A stretch of 64,000 bases of DNA, taken from the NCBI GenBank assembly GCA_963791145.1, contig CAWBRT010000004.1:62001-126000 (forward strand). The letters run 5' to 3'. The DNA is from CAWBRT01 sp963791145 (GTDB lineage Bacteria; Acidobacteriota; Terriglobia; Terriglobales; Acidobacteriaceae). Within the stretch, counting starts at the first letter, position 1, and each line of letters begins with the position of its first letter. Under the pieces are notes generated by a model that saw nothing but the letters and a program-made list of their open reading frames with translations, ran no database searches and was not told the DNA's origin. Below, one piece after another: positions 16,151-24,618 of this stretch. Position numbers and translations under genes: made by a program.

Positions 16151-17305
16151 TTGTGTGACTTGGCAACGCAGAGCCGAAGAGGAAACGCTAATTCAGCAAT
16201 TTCGGCCACTGATCTTGACCGCTCCACTTCACTTTCGATTGCGAGCATTGCTGCGTATCAGAACGATGTGAGGCTGTACGCTGAATTTCTGCGGAAGCAA
16301 GGTGGAATGCTATGCCCACCAGATCAGTCCCACGAACAGGCATATCTCTCTTCAATCGGGGCGCATTCTAAGCCACGAACGATTGAGCGGAAAGCGGCGA
16401 CACTCAGATACTTCCATGAATTTATCAGGTCGATACGCTGGCCAATCAGCAGGCAGTCACGCGCATTGAAGATTGCCAATGAGCAACGGTTCTCCACTAC
16501 GGCCAGTGCTACATTTCAGCCAGCATCGATTGCTGGCCTTGCCGACTCCTTTGCATCCTCACAGAGCAATGCACGCACCCGACGTGCGTACTCCTCAGAT
16601 TTGAGACGCCTTACAGAAGTGTTCGGCGCTCGCTCTTCACAATCGCTCTCCGTTGAAGAGATCACGACTTTCTTGGAAGAACTCAGGGAGAGCCTGAAGC
16701 CCTCTACCATGAGACGCCTGAATGCGACAATTCGCGCATTCTTTGGTTGGCTCGCACAGAACGGATGTTGTGATCGCCTAAAAATTCCGTATGTGCTGCC
16801 CGCACCGGCACCCGGAGCTGGCCGTTTGGCTGCTGGGAAGCTGGCTGAAACAACCGGACGTATCCGAAGATTGGGACTGCCCGCGAGAGATGAGGTTATT
16901 GTACGGTTGCTTTTGCTTGGGATGACGCCCGCTGAAATCGTGACACTGCGGGTTGAAGATGTCGATTTTGCTCGGCACCGTCTAACGGTGCGAAGCAAGC
17001 AGCAGCGGGCACGTTTCTTGTCGGTCGATGGCGTTCTGTCCGCCGCTCTACGTGATTACTTGCATGAATTATCGGAACGAACTGGTGCGGTAATCAGAAA
17101 TACACGCGGCACCGTCTTGACCACTCGCAGTGTCGGGCGCGTAGTATCACAGTTCGCAAAGAGGGCAGGACTAGCCGCAACGGTTAATCCGCAAGCACTG
17201 AGACGAGCATCGGCCCAGGCTGCTAGACTCTCTGGGGCCGATGCGCTTGATGTTAAGCACGCGCTCGGCTTGGCTGGTGCTGGTGTCACCCGCAAGTACC
17301 TGTAG
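16151..17305 (+). CDS. Tyrosine recombinase-like protein with degenerate active site
   Basis: 384 residues; start TTG at 16151 is uncertain. Two core-binding (SAM-like) domains stand in tandem (about 28-95 and 130-205), then a catalytic-type domain. Box I reads GMTPAEI where active enzymes have GLRxSE, so the first catalytic Arg is replaced by Thr. Box II reads QALRR in place of HxLRH, and the third box is LGL in place of LGH. Only the second Arg and the final Tyr (TRKYL) remain obvious. It is therefore unlikely to recombine DNA alone and may be a DNA-binding relic or regulator. It closes the methyltransferase/DUF4238 operon, 31 bases after the preceding stop. Confidence 0.65.
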   Translation: MCDLATQSRRGNANSAISATDLDRSTSLSIASIAAYQNDVRLYAEFLRKQGGMLCPPDQSHEQAYLSSIGAHSKPRTIERKAATLRYFHEFIRSIRWPISRQSRALKIANEQRFSTTASATFQPASIAGLADSFASSQSNARTRRAYSSDLRRLTEVFGARSSQSLSVEEITTFLEELRESLKPSTMRRLNATIRAFFGWLAQNGCCDRLKIPYVLPAPAPGAGRLAAGKLAETTGRIRRLGLPARDEVIVRLLLLGMTPAEIVTLRVEDVDFARHRLTVRSKQQRARFLSVDGVLSAALRDYLHELSERTGAVIRNTRGTVLTTRSVGRVVSQFAKRAGLAATVNPQALRRASAQAARLSGADALDVKHALGLAGAGVTRKYL

Positions 17306-17321
17306 CAGAAATTGGGCCAGC

Positions 17322-17498
17322 TCATTTCCTCTTTGTGGACGGCTTCAGGGCCGCTTCCGCCCCCATTTTCGCCAACCCGAGCACGATTGAGGAGCGCGTC
17401 AGCATTGCTCCCGGCCAAATGGCGTCCGCTGCCTTGTTTAGCAGCGCGAAATCCTCTGCGCTCATCTTCACAGTCACCGAAGTTGTCCGCTTGCCCAT
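17322..17498 (-). CDS. Small ribbon-helix-helix-like protein
   Basis: 58 residues from ATG 17498 to TGA 17322. The N-terminus KRTTSVTVKMSAEDFALLNK has the strand-then-helix look of RHH/DUF1778-type DNA-binding proteins such as antitoxins, followed by a second helix (SSIVLGLAKMGAEAAL). It lies convergent to the recombinase-like gene with 16 bases between the stops. No toxin-like partner is evident beside it. Could be a regulator of the island. Confidence 0.5.
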   Translation of the reverse strand: MGKRTTSVTVKMSAEDFALLNKAADAIWPGAMLTRSSIVLGLAKMGAEAALKPSTKRK

Positions 17499-17719
17499 GT
17501 GCTCATAGTGCTTTTGCTGGCCTGTTCACTCAAGGAATCTAAGAGATTTAAGAGATACATTTCCTATTGAACAACCCAGGAACTCAGGGTATAGTGCGCC
17601 TGTTGTTTGCACGACCGGGCGGCTGATCTGTACCGGCTCGTGTTGCGATTGAAAAAGCAAAGCGCAGTTCCCGCGACAGAGCTATCCCGCCGAACACATT
17701 CCAATTGGGGAACTCCGCT

Positions 17720-19093
17720 ATGCCGAAAGCGTTGCTGGTGCCGTGTTTGCTCGTGCTTTCCCTGGGTTGCCTTGCTCAGCAAAACAGCCAACAGTTGAGC
17801 GATTGCCAAAAGGGCAACTATTCCACAAATTGCCTTGCGCAGCAGAGCAACCGTCAAATGGCGGAATGCCAAGAAAACATTGCGGGAGAAGATGCTTACC
17901 CGCCAGAGACGTGCTCCGTGATCCTCACGTATCTTTCTCCCGCAGATCAAGTGGGGCCGATCTCGCTCACCGGCTCTTTTATGGTGCTGTCGCGTGACGG
18001 TAAAACGAAAACGAGAACGCTGTATCTGCCACCAACGATTCGCTCTGAAATCGCCCTCAACACAATGAACGAAACCCTGGAAGGAGTCGCTGTTGTCGCA
18101 GATGGCCAACCGAATAGTTTCTTTGCTCAGGTGTTATCTGAGGGACGTGATTTCTGGTCCAGGGTGCGTGATGTGTACTGCTATTACCATCCAGAGGCTA
18201 CGTATTCGGATTGGTCCGGCAACAATCTGAGATGTGCAAGGGCCACGCCGGTGCCGGATGAAAAAACGCTTGATGACGTGTTTACAGGTGCCGTTGTATT
18301 CAGCTTCAATGCCCATAGCTACCAGTTGGCAGAGTTTGCGAGGCGGACGGGTGTCGAAAGACGAACCCCTCAGCAGTCAGTCGGCGAAGGCCCCACCAAT
18401 TCAGGACTTGGAGCGCAAACAACAGTTAATTCTCAACGCGCAGCGGCACCGGTAGCTGAGGGAACTGGTTCACAGTCAGTTGAGCACCCGATCAGCACGG
18501 GGTCTACCGGCGCTCCGCGTGCCGCTACCATAACCGCACCACAGTGTGCAACGAACGTCTCGTTTGCTGTTGCTGAAGGCGGGCAAGTAAACCCGCGCAC
18601 CCCACAATTCGCGGCGAAATGGATTGCCAAAAATCAAAAGAAATATCCTAGCGTGTGCTTTTCTCAAAACCCCATCCGAACGGCTGAGAATTTCTTGTTG
18701 GTGTTCTCCACATCGCAATCTGCTTTTAACGGGATTTACCCCACAGTGCGAACCAATACGAGCATAAGCACTGCGCCAGTGTCCGGCAGCGGAACTGTCA
18801 CGGACAATTACGGCGGATTTTGGAATTACACGTATAGCGGCACTGTCACGACGACAACAACAACCAGAGAACAGGTAACCCTGCCGTATACCGACACATC
18901 AAATACGCTGTACCTGTACACGTATGACCAACAGGGAACACTGCGATCTCAACATTCGAGAACACTGACGGCCAGAAGCGGCGGCGATGCTTACAACACG
19001 TTTGGCCATAATGTCGGGACTGCACTGTTCTCAATCCACATCCGAGAGCATCTGCTGAATGACGCTGTTAAGAGTGTTGTCAAAGGACAGTGA
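17720..19093 (+). CDS. Predicted lipoprotein, hypothetical
   Basis: ATG at 17720 is preferred over the TTG at 17705. The leader KALLVPCLLVLSLGCLAQQ contains a lipobox-like LSLGC, so a lipid-anchored outer or inner membrane protein of 457 residues is likely. A Cys-containing N-terminal region is followed by a Gln/Ser/Thr-rich linker (about 225-270) and a beta-rich C-terminus with a Thr run. No domain is recognised. It stands alone on the plus strand of the island. Confidence 0.6.
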   Translation: MPKALLVPCLLVLSLGCLAQQNSQQLSDCQKGNYSTNCLAQQSNRQMAECQENIAGEDAYPPETCSVILTYLSPADQVGPISLTGSFMVLSRDGKTKTRTLYLPPTIRSEIALNTMNETLEGVAVVADGQPNSFFAQVLSEGRDFWSRVRDVYCYYHPEATYSDWSGNNLRCARATPVPDEKTLDDVFTGAVVFSFNAHSYQLAEFARRTGVERRTPQQSVGEGPTNSGLGAQTTVNSQRAAAPVAEGTGSQSVEHPISTGSTGAPRAATITAPQCATNVSFAVAEGGQVNPRTPQFAAKWIAKNQKKYPSVCFSQNPIRTAENFLLVFSTSQSAFNGIYPTVRTNTSISTAPVSGSGTVTDNYGGFWNYTYSGTVTTTTTTREQVTLPYTDTSNTLYLYTYDQQGTLRSQHSRTLTARSGGDAYNTFGHNVGTALFSIHIREHLLNDAVKSVVKGQ

Positions 19094-19188
19094 TCATTGA
19101 TGAAAAGACTGGCCCTCAACTTCACGCAGACTAGCTTTTCTTGAATGGTCTGGAGAGCGTGCTTGTCGGGAGTAGATTGGAGGCTGAC

Positions 19189-19275
19189 ATGTTGGCGATA
19201 TTGTGGTGCTTGTGGATGCTATTCGTCGTGCTCTTCACCGTGGACTCTGAAAGATTTAAACGGCCCAAACGTTGA
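19189..19275 (+). CDS. Single-pass micro-protein, 28 residues
   Basis: ATG at 19189 is preceded by GGAGG with five-base spacing. The product is one hydrophobic helix (LAILWCLWMLFVVLFTV) with a basic tail (ERFKRPKR), the look of a small membrane protein or type I toxin. Too short for homology; kept because of the ribosome site and topology. Confidence 0.4.
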   Translation: MLAILWCLWMLFVVLFTVDSERFKRPKR

Positions 19276-19654
19276 CCGGGCCACCATTCACCCTGGACCT
19301 GTAAACACCTCGAAATCACCCACGAAGTGACCCAAGAAGTGAACCTATTTGTCGTACCCCCGCTTTCCCTGAACGTCATTGATTCCGCAAGGAATGTGGT
19401 CCGTTTTCAGGAATTCCGACGTGGAACTCAAATGAAAACGCAATTTCACGTTGACGGGCCGGCGCTGGCGTGGCCAGAACCTCGCCCCGGAAATTCTCAA
19501 CTAGGCCCCGCGCTTTCGAGGTGGGATCGCCGGGGCTGAACGCCTGGCGGTCCCGCTCTTGCCGCCCCTCATCATGTGGTAGTCGCAAACAAGACCCTCG
19601 TTCTACAAAGTACCGCTCACCCCGGTGACGCTCACAAGGCGCACCCTAGGCTGT
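19276..19654. other. Gene-free stretch in the island
   Basis: 379 bases with no frame carrying a ribosome site and no recognised repeat or RNA. It lies downstream of the primase-like gene (minus strand) and may be a remnant. Confidence 0.4.
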
Positions 19655-21218
19655 CTATATCGTAATCCCCCGGTCACCATCGGGTCGAGTTTCCGGGAGT
19701 TTGAGCCAAGGCATACCGATGTAATCAACGAACGTCTCTGGCGTGTTAACCTCCAGAAATTCTCGAAAGTCGTTTCCGTAATCACTGAAATCGACAAGAG
19801 AATACTCGATCCCCGCTCTAGTGAGGGTTGCCTGTACGTTCTCGGCATACTGCTGTCCCGGATCATCGGAATCCGGCAGAAACAGTACCCGTTTGCCAAT
19901 CAGATCCTCGGCAAACTCGCTCCGCCATGTATTTGCACCACCCGTTGTGGTTACGGCAACCCTCTTTCCATCGCTATCCAAGAGAGGCAGCTTGCTTAAA
20001 ATGTCTGCCTTTTTCTCACCTTCAACAATGATCACCAGATCGGCAGCGATCACGTCGGGCAGGTTATACAAGATGCGTTTTCGTTTCCTCAACCCAGCCC
20101 TCCAAAACACCCCCTCGCTTCGATAATATCGGGCGCTTCCATCCTCGTAGCGGCGAACCTGGTGATACGGCAGGCCGTCTTTATCTAGGTAGATATGCCG
20201 ATGGGTTATCTTCCCAGGACTTCTCGGGCAAATCTTGACGCCAATCTTCCGCGCCACGCTCGCCCACGCCGTATGGACATCCTCCGTGTCCAGGAGTCGC
20301 ATTTCAAACGTCACGAGCTTATGTCCGCCGAAGCCGCACGCATGGCACTTCCATTTGCCAGTTTCGGCGTCGATAGACAACGGATGGCGTCTGATCATCG
20401 TGGAACGGGCAATGAGCGTTATGACCAGGAGTCCAATCAGCCGATCTCGGCAGGCTTTTGAGGAAGTACCGTTCGACGATCTCCGGGGTTACCTGTTCGT
20501 CTGAAAACAGCCGTCGCTGGCCAGTGTCATAGTCAACGTAGTAAGTGCGCTCCCACGGTTCCTCGTCCAATGCCTTCTCCGGCATCGATTGTGAGGTTTC
20601 GGGGTGCAGGACTTCTATGACGCCATCCTTCAAGCGGACGAACCCTGTTCTCTCCAGTGCCGCCTCAGCCTTGCGCAAGGTGGTTTTCTTGACCGCCTTG
20701 AACCAGTGGCCGGTCTTTATCGGTATATCGGGGTTGCCAATCCGTCCCATCATCTGGCAGAGCTGGTCATAAACAAGGAGATCGCTGCCAGACAGCTTGT
20801 CCACGTAGATCGTCGATAGCATGGACACACTCGGCACACGGAAGTAGCGGGGCCAAGGCTTGTGGTCCCACTCCAAATAGACATGCGTCTGGGAGTTGAG
20901 AAGGCAAAACTCGTAGCCGCCACCCGGCCCAGGCTCCAGATGGACAACGATTAACCCTAGGCGGACCAGCTCGTTCCTAGCATTGATGATAGCGTGCTCG
21001 CATAGACCGGTCGCCTTCTCAATGACTTGCCTTTTCGTTGAGAACACGGTGCTGCGATCTGTCTGCGAACATACCCAACGGTAAAGCTTGTAGGTGGACG
21101 CGCGAAGCTTGCTATTCTCGATCCCCAGGACTGCTTGGTATGCTGCGTGTTGTACTCGAAACGTGGATATTCCACACCGATGGATAAAGAGATTCTTAAA
21201 AGATATTCCTTGATTCAA
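19655..21218 (-). pseudogene. HTH-primase (CHC2 zinc finger plus TOPRIM) replication protein, one frameshift
   Basis: The upstream part (start 21218) holds a helix-turn-helix of replication-initiator style (TKRQVIEKATGLCEHAIINARN) and ends with HCPFHDDQTPS, the first half of a CHC2 primase zinc finger. The second half (WKCHACGFGG) and the TOPRIM motifs VEGEKKAD and DSDDPG continue in another frame. An extra base near 20382 (GG for G on the plus strand) separates them; removing it gives one chain of about 520 residues. Such proteins prime or initiate replication of integrative elements. It would have been the island's replication gene. Whether it is still functional depends on that base being real. 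Confidence 0.75.
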
Positions 21219-21944
21219 TTGATCTCCAACTAACTACTAAGCCGGGGTGCATGAGGTGTGTGTTACCCCATACCTGGCACCCACTGCTATTGCTACTGCC
21301 ATACACCCGCCATTGTGGGCGTATAGCCTTGCCTAAATACCTTCTAATACTAGGAACCACATCAGAAACCGGCGAAGGTAACCGCCTGCACTGCGTTTTG
21401 CTATGAGAGGCCGGTTAACAAATGCAGCCCAAACAATCAGCAAACCTTGTGATCTGAGCTGCGTTTTCTACCCGCCCCCGGTCGCGCTTCGAGGAGGCCA
21501 GTGCTGCCCGCGAGAAAGGGTATGTGGGGCGTCTGGACGGCGTACCCCTGAACGAACTAACAATCCTTTTTTGTCACCCCCTATAGTTTCTTCGCGTTTG
21601 CAGGCCGCCAGAGCATTTCCAGGCTCCAGGGCATCACCGCACGGTCAGCAGCGCGTCCTAGCGGCGCTGCTACGTCTTGCACGCTCCATAGAGCGGCGGT
21701 TACGTTAACCGCGTGGCTCTTGCAACTAGCCTGTAATCAGCGCCAATTTCGGCTTAGTACACGATTGCTACACAGATGGACGAATGCAAATCACCGCCCA
21801 AGCCACTGATGTTGCGCGTGCTGAGATGGAAGTACACCCCAAATGCCAAAAGGCGAGGCATCAGTCGAAGAGGCCGCTAAGGCGTGGTATCGACTTTTAT
21901 GAAGCCTTCCCTGTAGGTATCGTGTACCCGCGTGACGGATGCAC
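21219..21944. other. Gene-free region upstream of the replication gene
   Basis: 726 bases without a convincing gene. A near-perfect inverted repeat (ATACACCC ... GGGCGTAT, about 21299-21326) could be an operator. An origin is expected near a replication gene, but no iterons were found. Confidence 0.35.
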
Positions 21945-22235
21945 TCATTGGGGCTTGGCCGATGGCAACAGCCCGGTGCGCTCATACTTAGCAATCTGGC
22001 CTAGCCAAGCTTCAATATCCGCTCGGCGAAACCGTAAATTGCCATTGATATGCAGCACCGGCAACGGGATGAGCATACGCACCCGCGCTCGCTTGCGGGT
22101 TTGCTCATAAATCTGTTGCTCCGACATCTTGAGCAGTGCCGCAACATCTGCAACGTCTAGGAGAGGTTGGTTAACTGGAAGGGAAGAGAGATTACCGCTT
22201 GTACCCGAAGGTACCCGAGAAACTGTACTGTCCAC
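21945..22235 (-). CDS. Excisionase/AlpA-like helix-turn-helix protein
   Basis: 96 residues. LLDVADVAALLKMSEQQIYEQTRKR is a MerR-type winged-helix start as in excisionase-family DNA-binding proteins, followed by LPVLHINGNLRFRRADIEAWL, which is the conserved wing and tail. It lies between integrase and replication genes on the same strand, the usual place of a recombination directionality factor. It could also act as a repressor of integrase. A hairpin GCCCGG/CCGGGC sits just upstream (22255-22273). Confidence 0.75.
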   Translation of the reverse strand: MDSTVSRVPSGTSGNLSSLPVNQPLLDVADVAALLKMSEQQIYEQTRKRARVRMLIPLPVLHINGNLRFRRADIEAWLGQIAKYERTGLLPSAKPQ

Positions 22236-22523
22236 TTATCTTCATCATCTAATGGCCCGGTTTCTCACCGGGCGGCTGCTACTTTCGCAAGCCAGGAGGC
22301 CGCTACAGCCGGGCTTATTGCCCCGGTCTGCCTAAGACGCTCAAGTCCGCACAACACCGCCATGGAAACTATTTCTTACTTCAGGTTAGCTTTGTGTGGG
22401 GATGAAGTATAGTAGCGCAAACAGGACGGGAACTCAAACAAATTTTCTCCGAAAGTTATGTGTGCTGACCGTAGCGTCTCAGGGTTTCACTTATCAGTGT
22501 CAAACAAAGAATGATCCGAACGA
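22236..22523. other. Short gap between integrase and excisionase-like genes
   Basis: Contains the hairpin at 22255-22273 and probably the promoter of the excisionase-like gene. No gene seen. Confidence 0.4.
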
Positions 22524-22549
22524 CAAAGCCCTCCATTTTCAAGGAGGGC
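22524..22549 (-). terminator. Terminator of the integrase gene
   Basis: Stem GCCCTCC/GGAGGGC (22528-22534 and 22543-22549) with an 8-base loop; on the minus strand it is followed by TTTGTCGTT. It begins 24 bases after the integrase stop codon. Confidence 0.7.
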
Positions 22550-22572
22550 AGGCTGTACGCTATGTGAGCTGG

Positions 22573-23862
22573 TTACTTACTAACACCAGCAGCGGCGGCT
22601 TCCAACAGCTTCAATCCCTCTGGCAGAGCGTTCTGGGTCTGCTTCTTGTAGAAGTTGGCTGTGGTGGTCATGGACTTGTGCCGCAGCAGTTCTTGGGCGG
22701 CAACTAGGCCGCGAGTTAGGTCAACAAGCATCGTCGCCGCGCCCCGGCGTCCCGCATACAAGCCCTTCCATTCAACGTCATGCTCCTCCAGGGCAGGCTT
22801 GATAACGCGGTTTACCAGGTTAGGGATATTCATCGGCTTCTCTTTGCGCTCACCACCAAAGACCCAACCACTTGTCGGAGAGTCGCACTGCTGGTGCCAC
22901 GTGCGCAGCAAGGAGATGACAGGCTCAATCAACCGGATTTGCGCAACGCTGTCCAGCGTCTTTGTCGGGCCGACAATACCGTCCACTACCGCTCGCTGAA
23001 TGCGAACCTGCCCATTCTCAAAATCTGACCAATCAAGCCCAATCGCTTCGGACGGACGCAGCCCACAGAAGAAAGTCAGCGCCATCAGAAGTTGTGCTTC
23101 AGGATGCGCGTGCGAATCGGTTACGTGCAACTCTGGTCGCAAGCCGTACCCGTTCTTGTTGGTGTTGGTGTGCTTGACGGTACAGTCACCAAGAGCGTTC
23201 AAGATCGCTTGAATTTCTGCCAAGGTGTAATGCGGAGTCTCACCCGCATCCTTCGGCTTGGCGAGGTTGCGAACGCCGTGCCAAGGGTTGAATGGCAAGG
23301 CTCCTTTGCCGAGAGCTTCCGTTGCAATGGCGTGAGAGAAGATCGCGGAACCGACAGCACGGATGTGCTGAAGGGAAGTCCGGGAGAATTTTGGGCTAAG
23401 CGATGTAATCCAGTTGGTGCCCATGCCGGTGCTGTAGTCTCGCAGCGTTGTCTCACCGAAGTGCTGCTTGAGCAGTGTGTCCCAGATTTTCTGGTATCCG
23501 CTAACGGTACGCGCTGAGTATTTTTTGTGGTTGTCCTCACTTCTGCGCATGTTCGCTTCAAGGAAAGGCAGATAAACGTTGTCCCAAAAGTCCACCACGC
23601 GCATGTCCTTGGGCTGCGGGGGCTGCGGCGGCTCGTTGGTGCGCAGCTTTGCGCCCTGCTTCTTGTTGATCTCAAGCATGAACTCATCACGCTTGAGCTT
23701 CAGCGCCTTCGATTTCAGAGAATAAAACTCATCATCCTTGACGGCGAGGTGATGCGACCTTTGTATCCGGCGTGGAACTCCATCGATGATTTCTGTTGTG
23801 CGATACTGTACATAATATGCGCCGCTGCGCTCAAACAACCGACCCGTTTGGATTCTGCTCAT
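22573..23862 (-). CDS. Tyrosine site-specific integrase of the island
   Basis: 429 residues. The N-terminal part carries an arm-binding-like beta region (SGAYYVQYRTTEIIDG), then a core-binding helical domain (YSARTVSGYQKIWDTLLKQH). The catalytic domain shows box I FCGLRPSEAIGLDW with the first Arg, GLYAGRRGAAT with the second Arg, and LLRHKSMTTTANFY with the His and nucleophilic Tyr. It catalyses insertion and excision at the anticodon loop of tRNA-Arg(CCT), whose intact copy starts 95 bases upstream of its start. GTGTACC repeats between gene and core are candidate arm sites. The terminator at 22524 ends its transcript. Confidence 0.92.
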   Translation of the reverse strand: MSRIQTGRLFERSGAYYVQYRTTEIIDGVPRRIQRSHHLAVKDDEFYSLKSKALKLKRDEFMLEINKKQGAKLRTNEPPQPPQPKDMRVVDFWDNVYLPFLEANMRRSEDNHKKYSARTVSGYQKIWDTLLKQHFGETTLRDYSTGMGTNWITSLSPKFSRTSLQHIRAVGSAIFSHAIATEALGKGALPFNPWHGVRNLAKPKDAGETPHYTLAEIQAILNALGDCTVKHTNTNKNGYGLRPELHVTDSHAHPEAQLLMALTFFCGLRPSEAIGLDWSDFENGQVRIQRAVVDGIVGPTKTLDSVAQIRLIEPVISLLRTWHQQCDSPTSGWVFGGERKEKPMNIPNLVNRVIKPALEEHDVEWKGLYAGRRGAATMLVDLTRGLVAAQELLRHKSMTTTANFYKKQTQNALPEGLKLLEAAAAGVSK

Positions 23863-23898
23863 GGCCCCTCCCTCTATTAAGAGCAGAATACCTCATTT

Positions 23899-23915
23899 GT
23901 GTACCAAACGTGTAC
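23899..23915. promoter_or_regulatory. Candidate integrase arm-type site, right end
   Basis: GTGTACC repeated at 23899 and 23910 (11 bp apart), between the integrase start and the tRNA. The same GTGTAC pair is present near the left end (9897-9914). Could also be an operator of the integrase promoter. Confidence 0.5.
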
Positions 23916-23952
23916 CAAAATATTGAGTGTAAGCGTAAATTGTTTATTATCA

Positions 23953-23997
23953 ATAGTGGCCCTGTAGCTCAGATGGATAGAGCAGCGGTTTCCTAAA
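23953..23997. repeat. attR: right copy of the 45-bp att repeat
   Basis: Identical to 9748-9792, ending inside the anticodon loop of the intact tRNA. The shared stretch runs from four to five bases before the tRNA to just past the anticodon, so strand exchange most likely occurred in the anticodon loop. Confidence 0.93.
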
Positions 23998-24034
23998 CCG
24001 TTGGTCGGGTGTTCGAATCACCCCAGGGCTACCA
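23958..24034 (+). tRNA. tRNA-Arg (anticodon CCT)
   Basis: 77 bases. Acceptor GGCCCTG pairs with CAGGGCT (one G-U), D-arm GCTC/GAGC, anticodon stem GCGGT/ACCGT with loop TTCCTAA (anticodon CCT, reads AGG), T-arm GGGTG/CACCC with TTCGAAT, and encoded CCA. Its 5' half comes from the island, its 3' half from the older DNA to the right. Confidence 0.95.
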
Positions 24035-24138
24035 ATCCATTCCATCTTGCTGAAATCGCGCTAGATAACGGTAGGAGATACCGGCGGTTTCAAGATTCCG
24101 TTAAGCGGATCCGGCTGCGGGCGGCCTGCAGCACAGCT

Positions 24139-24618
24139 CTAGTACGAGACTGTGATTACCAGCTGATCGAGATATGAGCCTGGTGTGGCGCTATACTGCC
24201 CACCGAAAATGCGGCCGTAAATCGTATAGCTTTTGTTAACCGAGCCGGAGACGATGGTTAGAGAATCCTGAATCGTGCTCGTTCCGTTGGTGCCGTCGCC
24301 CCAGGTTATGGAGCGGCCGGCGTTCAGGTACAGGTTGTATTGCAGGCGACTTGCGCCGCTCGATAAGTTCAGGTTGGCGCCTCCTCCTCCGGAAACCTCA
24401 GTAACGCTAATGGTGTAACTTACATTGTCGCCCGGGGAGCCTATGCATGTGTTCTGGATGTTGGCATTGGTATCGCGTGGATCACCGGACAGTGGATCAT
24501 AGCTGCCAAAGGAGATTCCGGAGTTGGTAACCGTACAGCTGTCCGCCCATCCGGCGGTCGACACCGTCACTATGATGAGACACAGAAAGCACATCCGGAT
24601 TAGGGCATCCATTCTCAT
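24139..24618 (-). CDS. Spore-coat-U-type pilus subunit (divergent), last gene of the usher operon
   Basis: ATG at 24618 overlaps the usher stop (ATGA). The 159-residue product has a signal peptide (CFLCLIIVTVSTAGWADS) followed by an SCPU-like domain: CTVTNSGISFGSYDPLSG near the start, RLQYNLYLNAGRSITWGDG in the middle and LVITVSY at the end. Two Cys (CTV, NTC) likely form the usual disulfide. It is more diverged than the other three subunits here and, by position after the usher, may be the tip adhesin. Secreted through the usher. Confidence 0.8.
   Translation of the reverse strand: MRMDALIRMCFLCLIIVTVSTAGWADSCTVTNSGISFGSYDPLSGDPRDTNANIQNTCIGSPGDNVSYTISVTEVSGGGGANLNLSSGASRLQYNLYLNAGRSITWGDGTNGTSTIQDSLTIVSGSVNKSYTIYGRIFGGQYSATPGSYLDQLVITVSY

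Larger units (their letters stand above)
9793..23952. mobile_element. Integrative genomic island in tRNA-Arg(CCT)
   Basis: Bounded by the 45-bp att repeat. The integrase gene lies at the right end next to the intact tRNA, with an excisionase-like gene and a primase-like replication gene beside it. Cargo spans 9.9-19.3 kb. The island is visibly richer in A/T than the flanking chromosome and its genes are mostly hypothetical or defence-like. No conjugation genes are seen, so it is a mobilisable or satellite-type element rather than a full ICE. The intact tRNA lies on the right, so the element supplied a replacement 5' half of the tRNA and its promoter. Confidence 0.88.
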
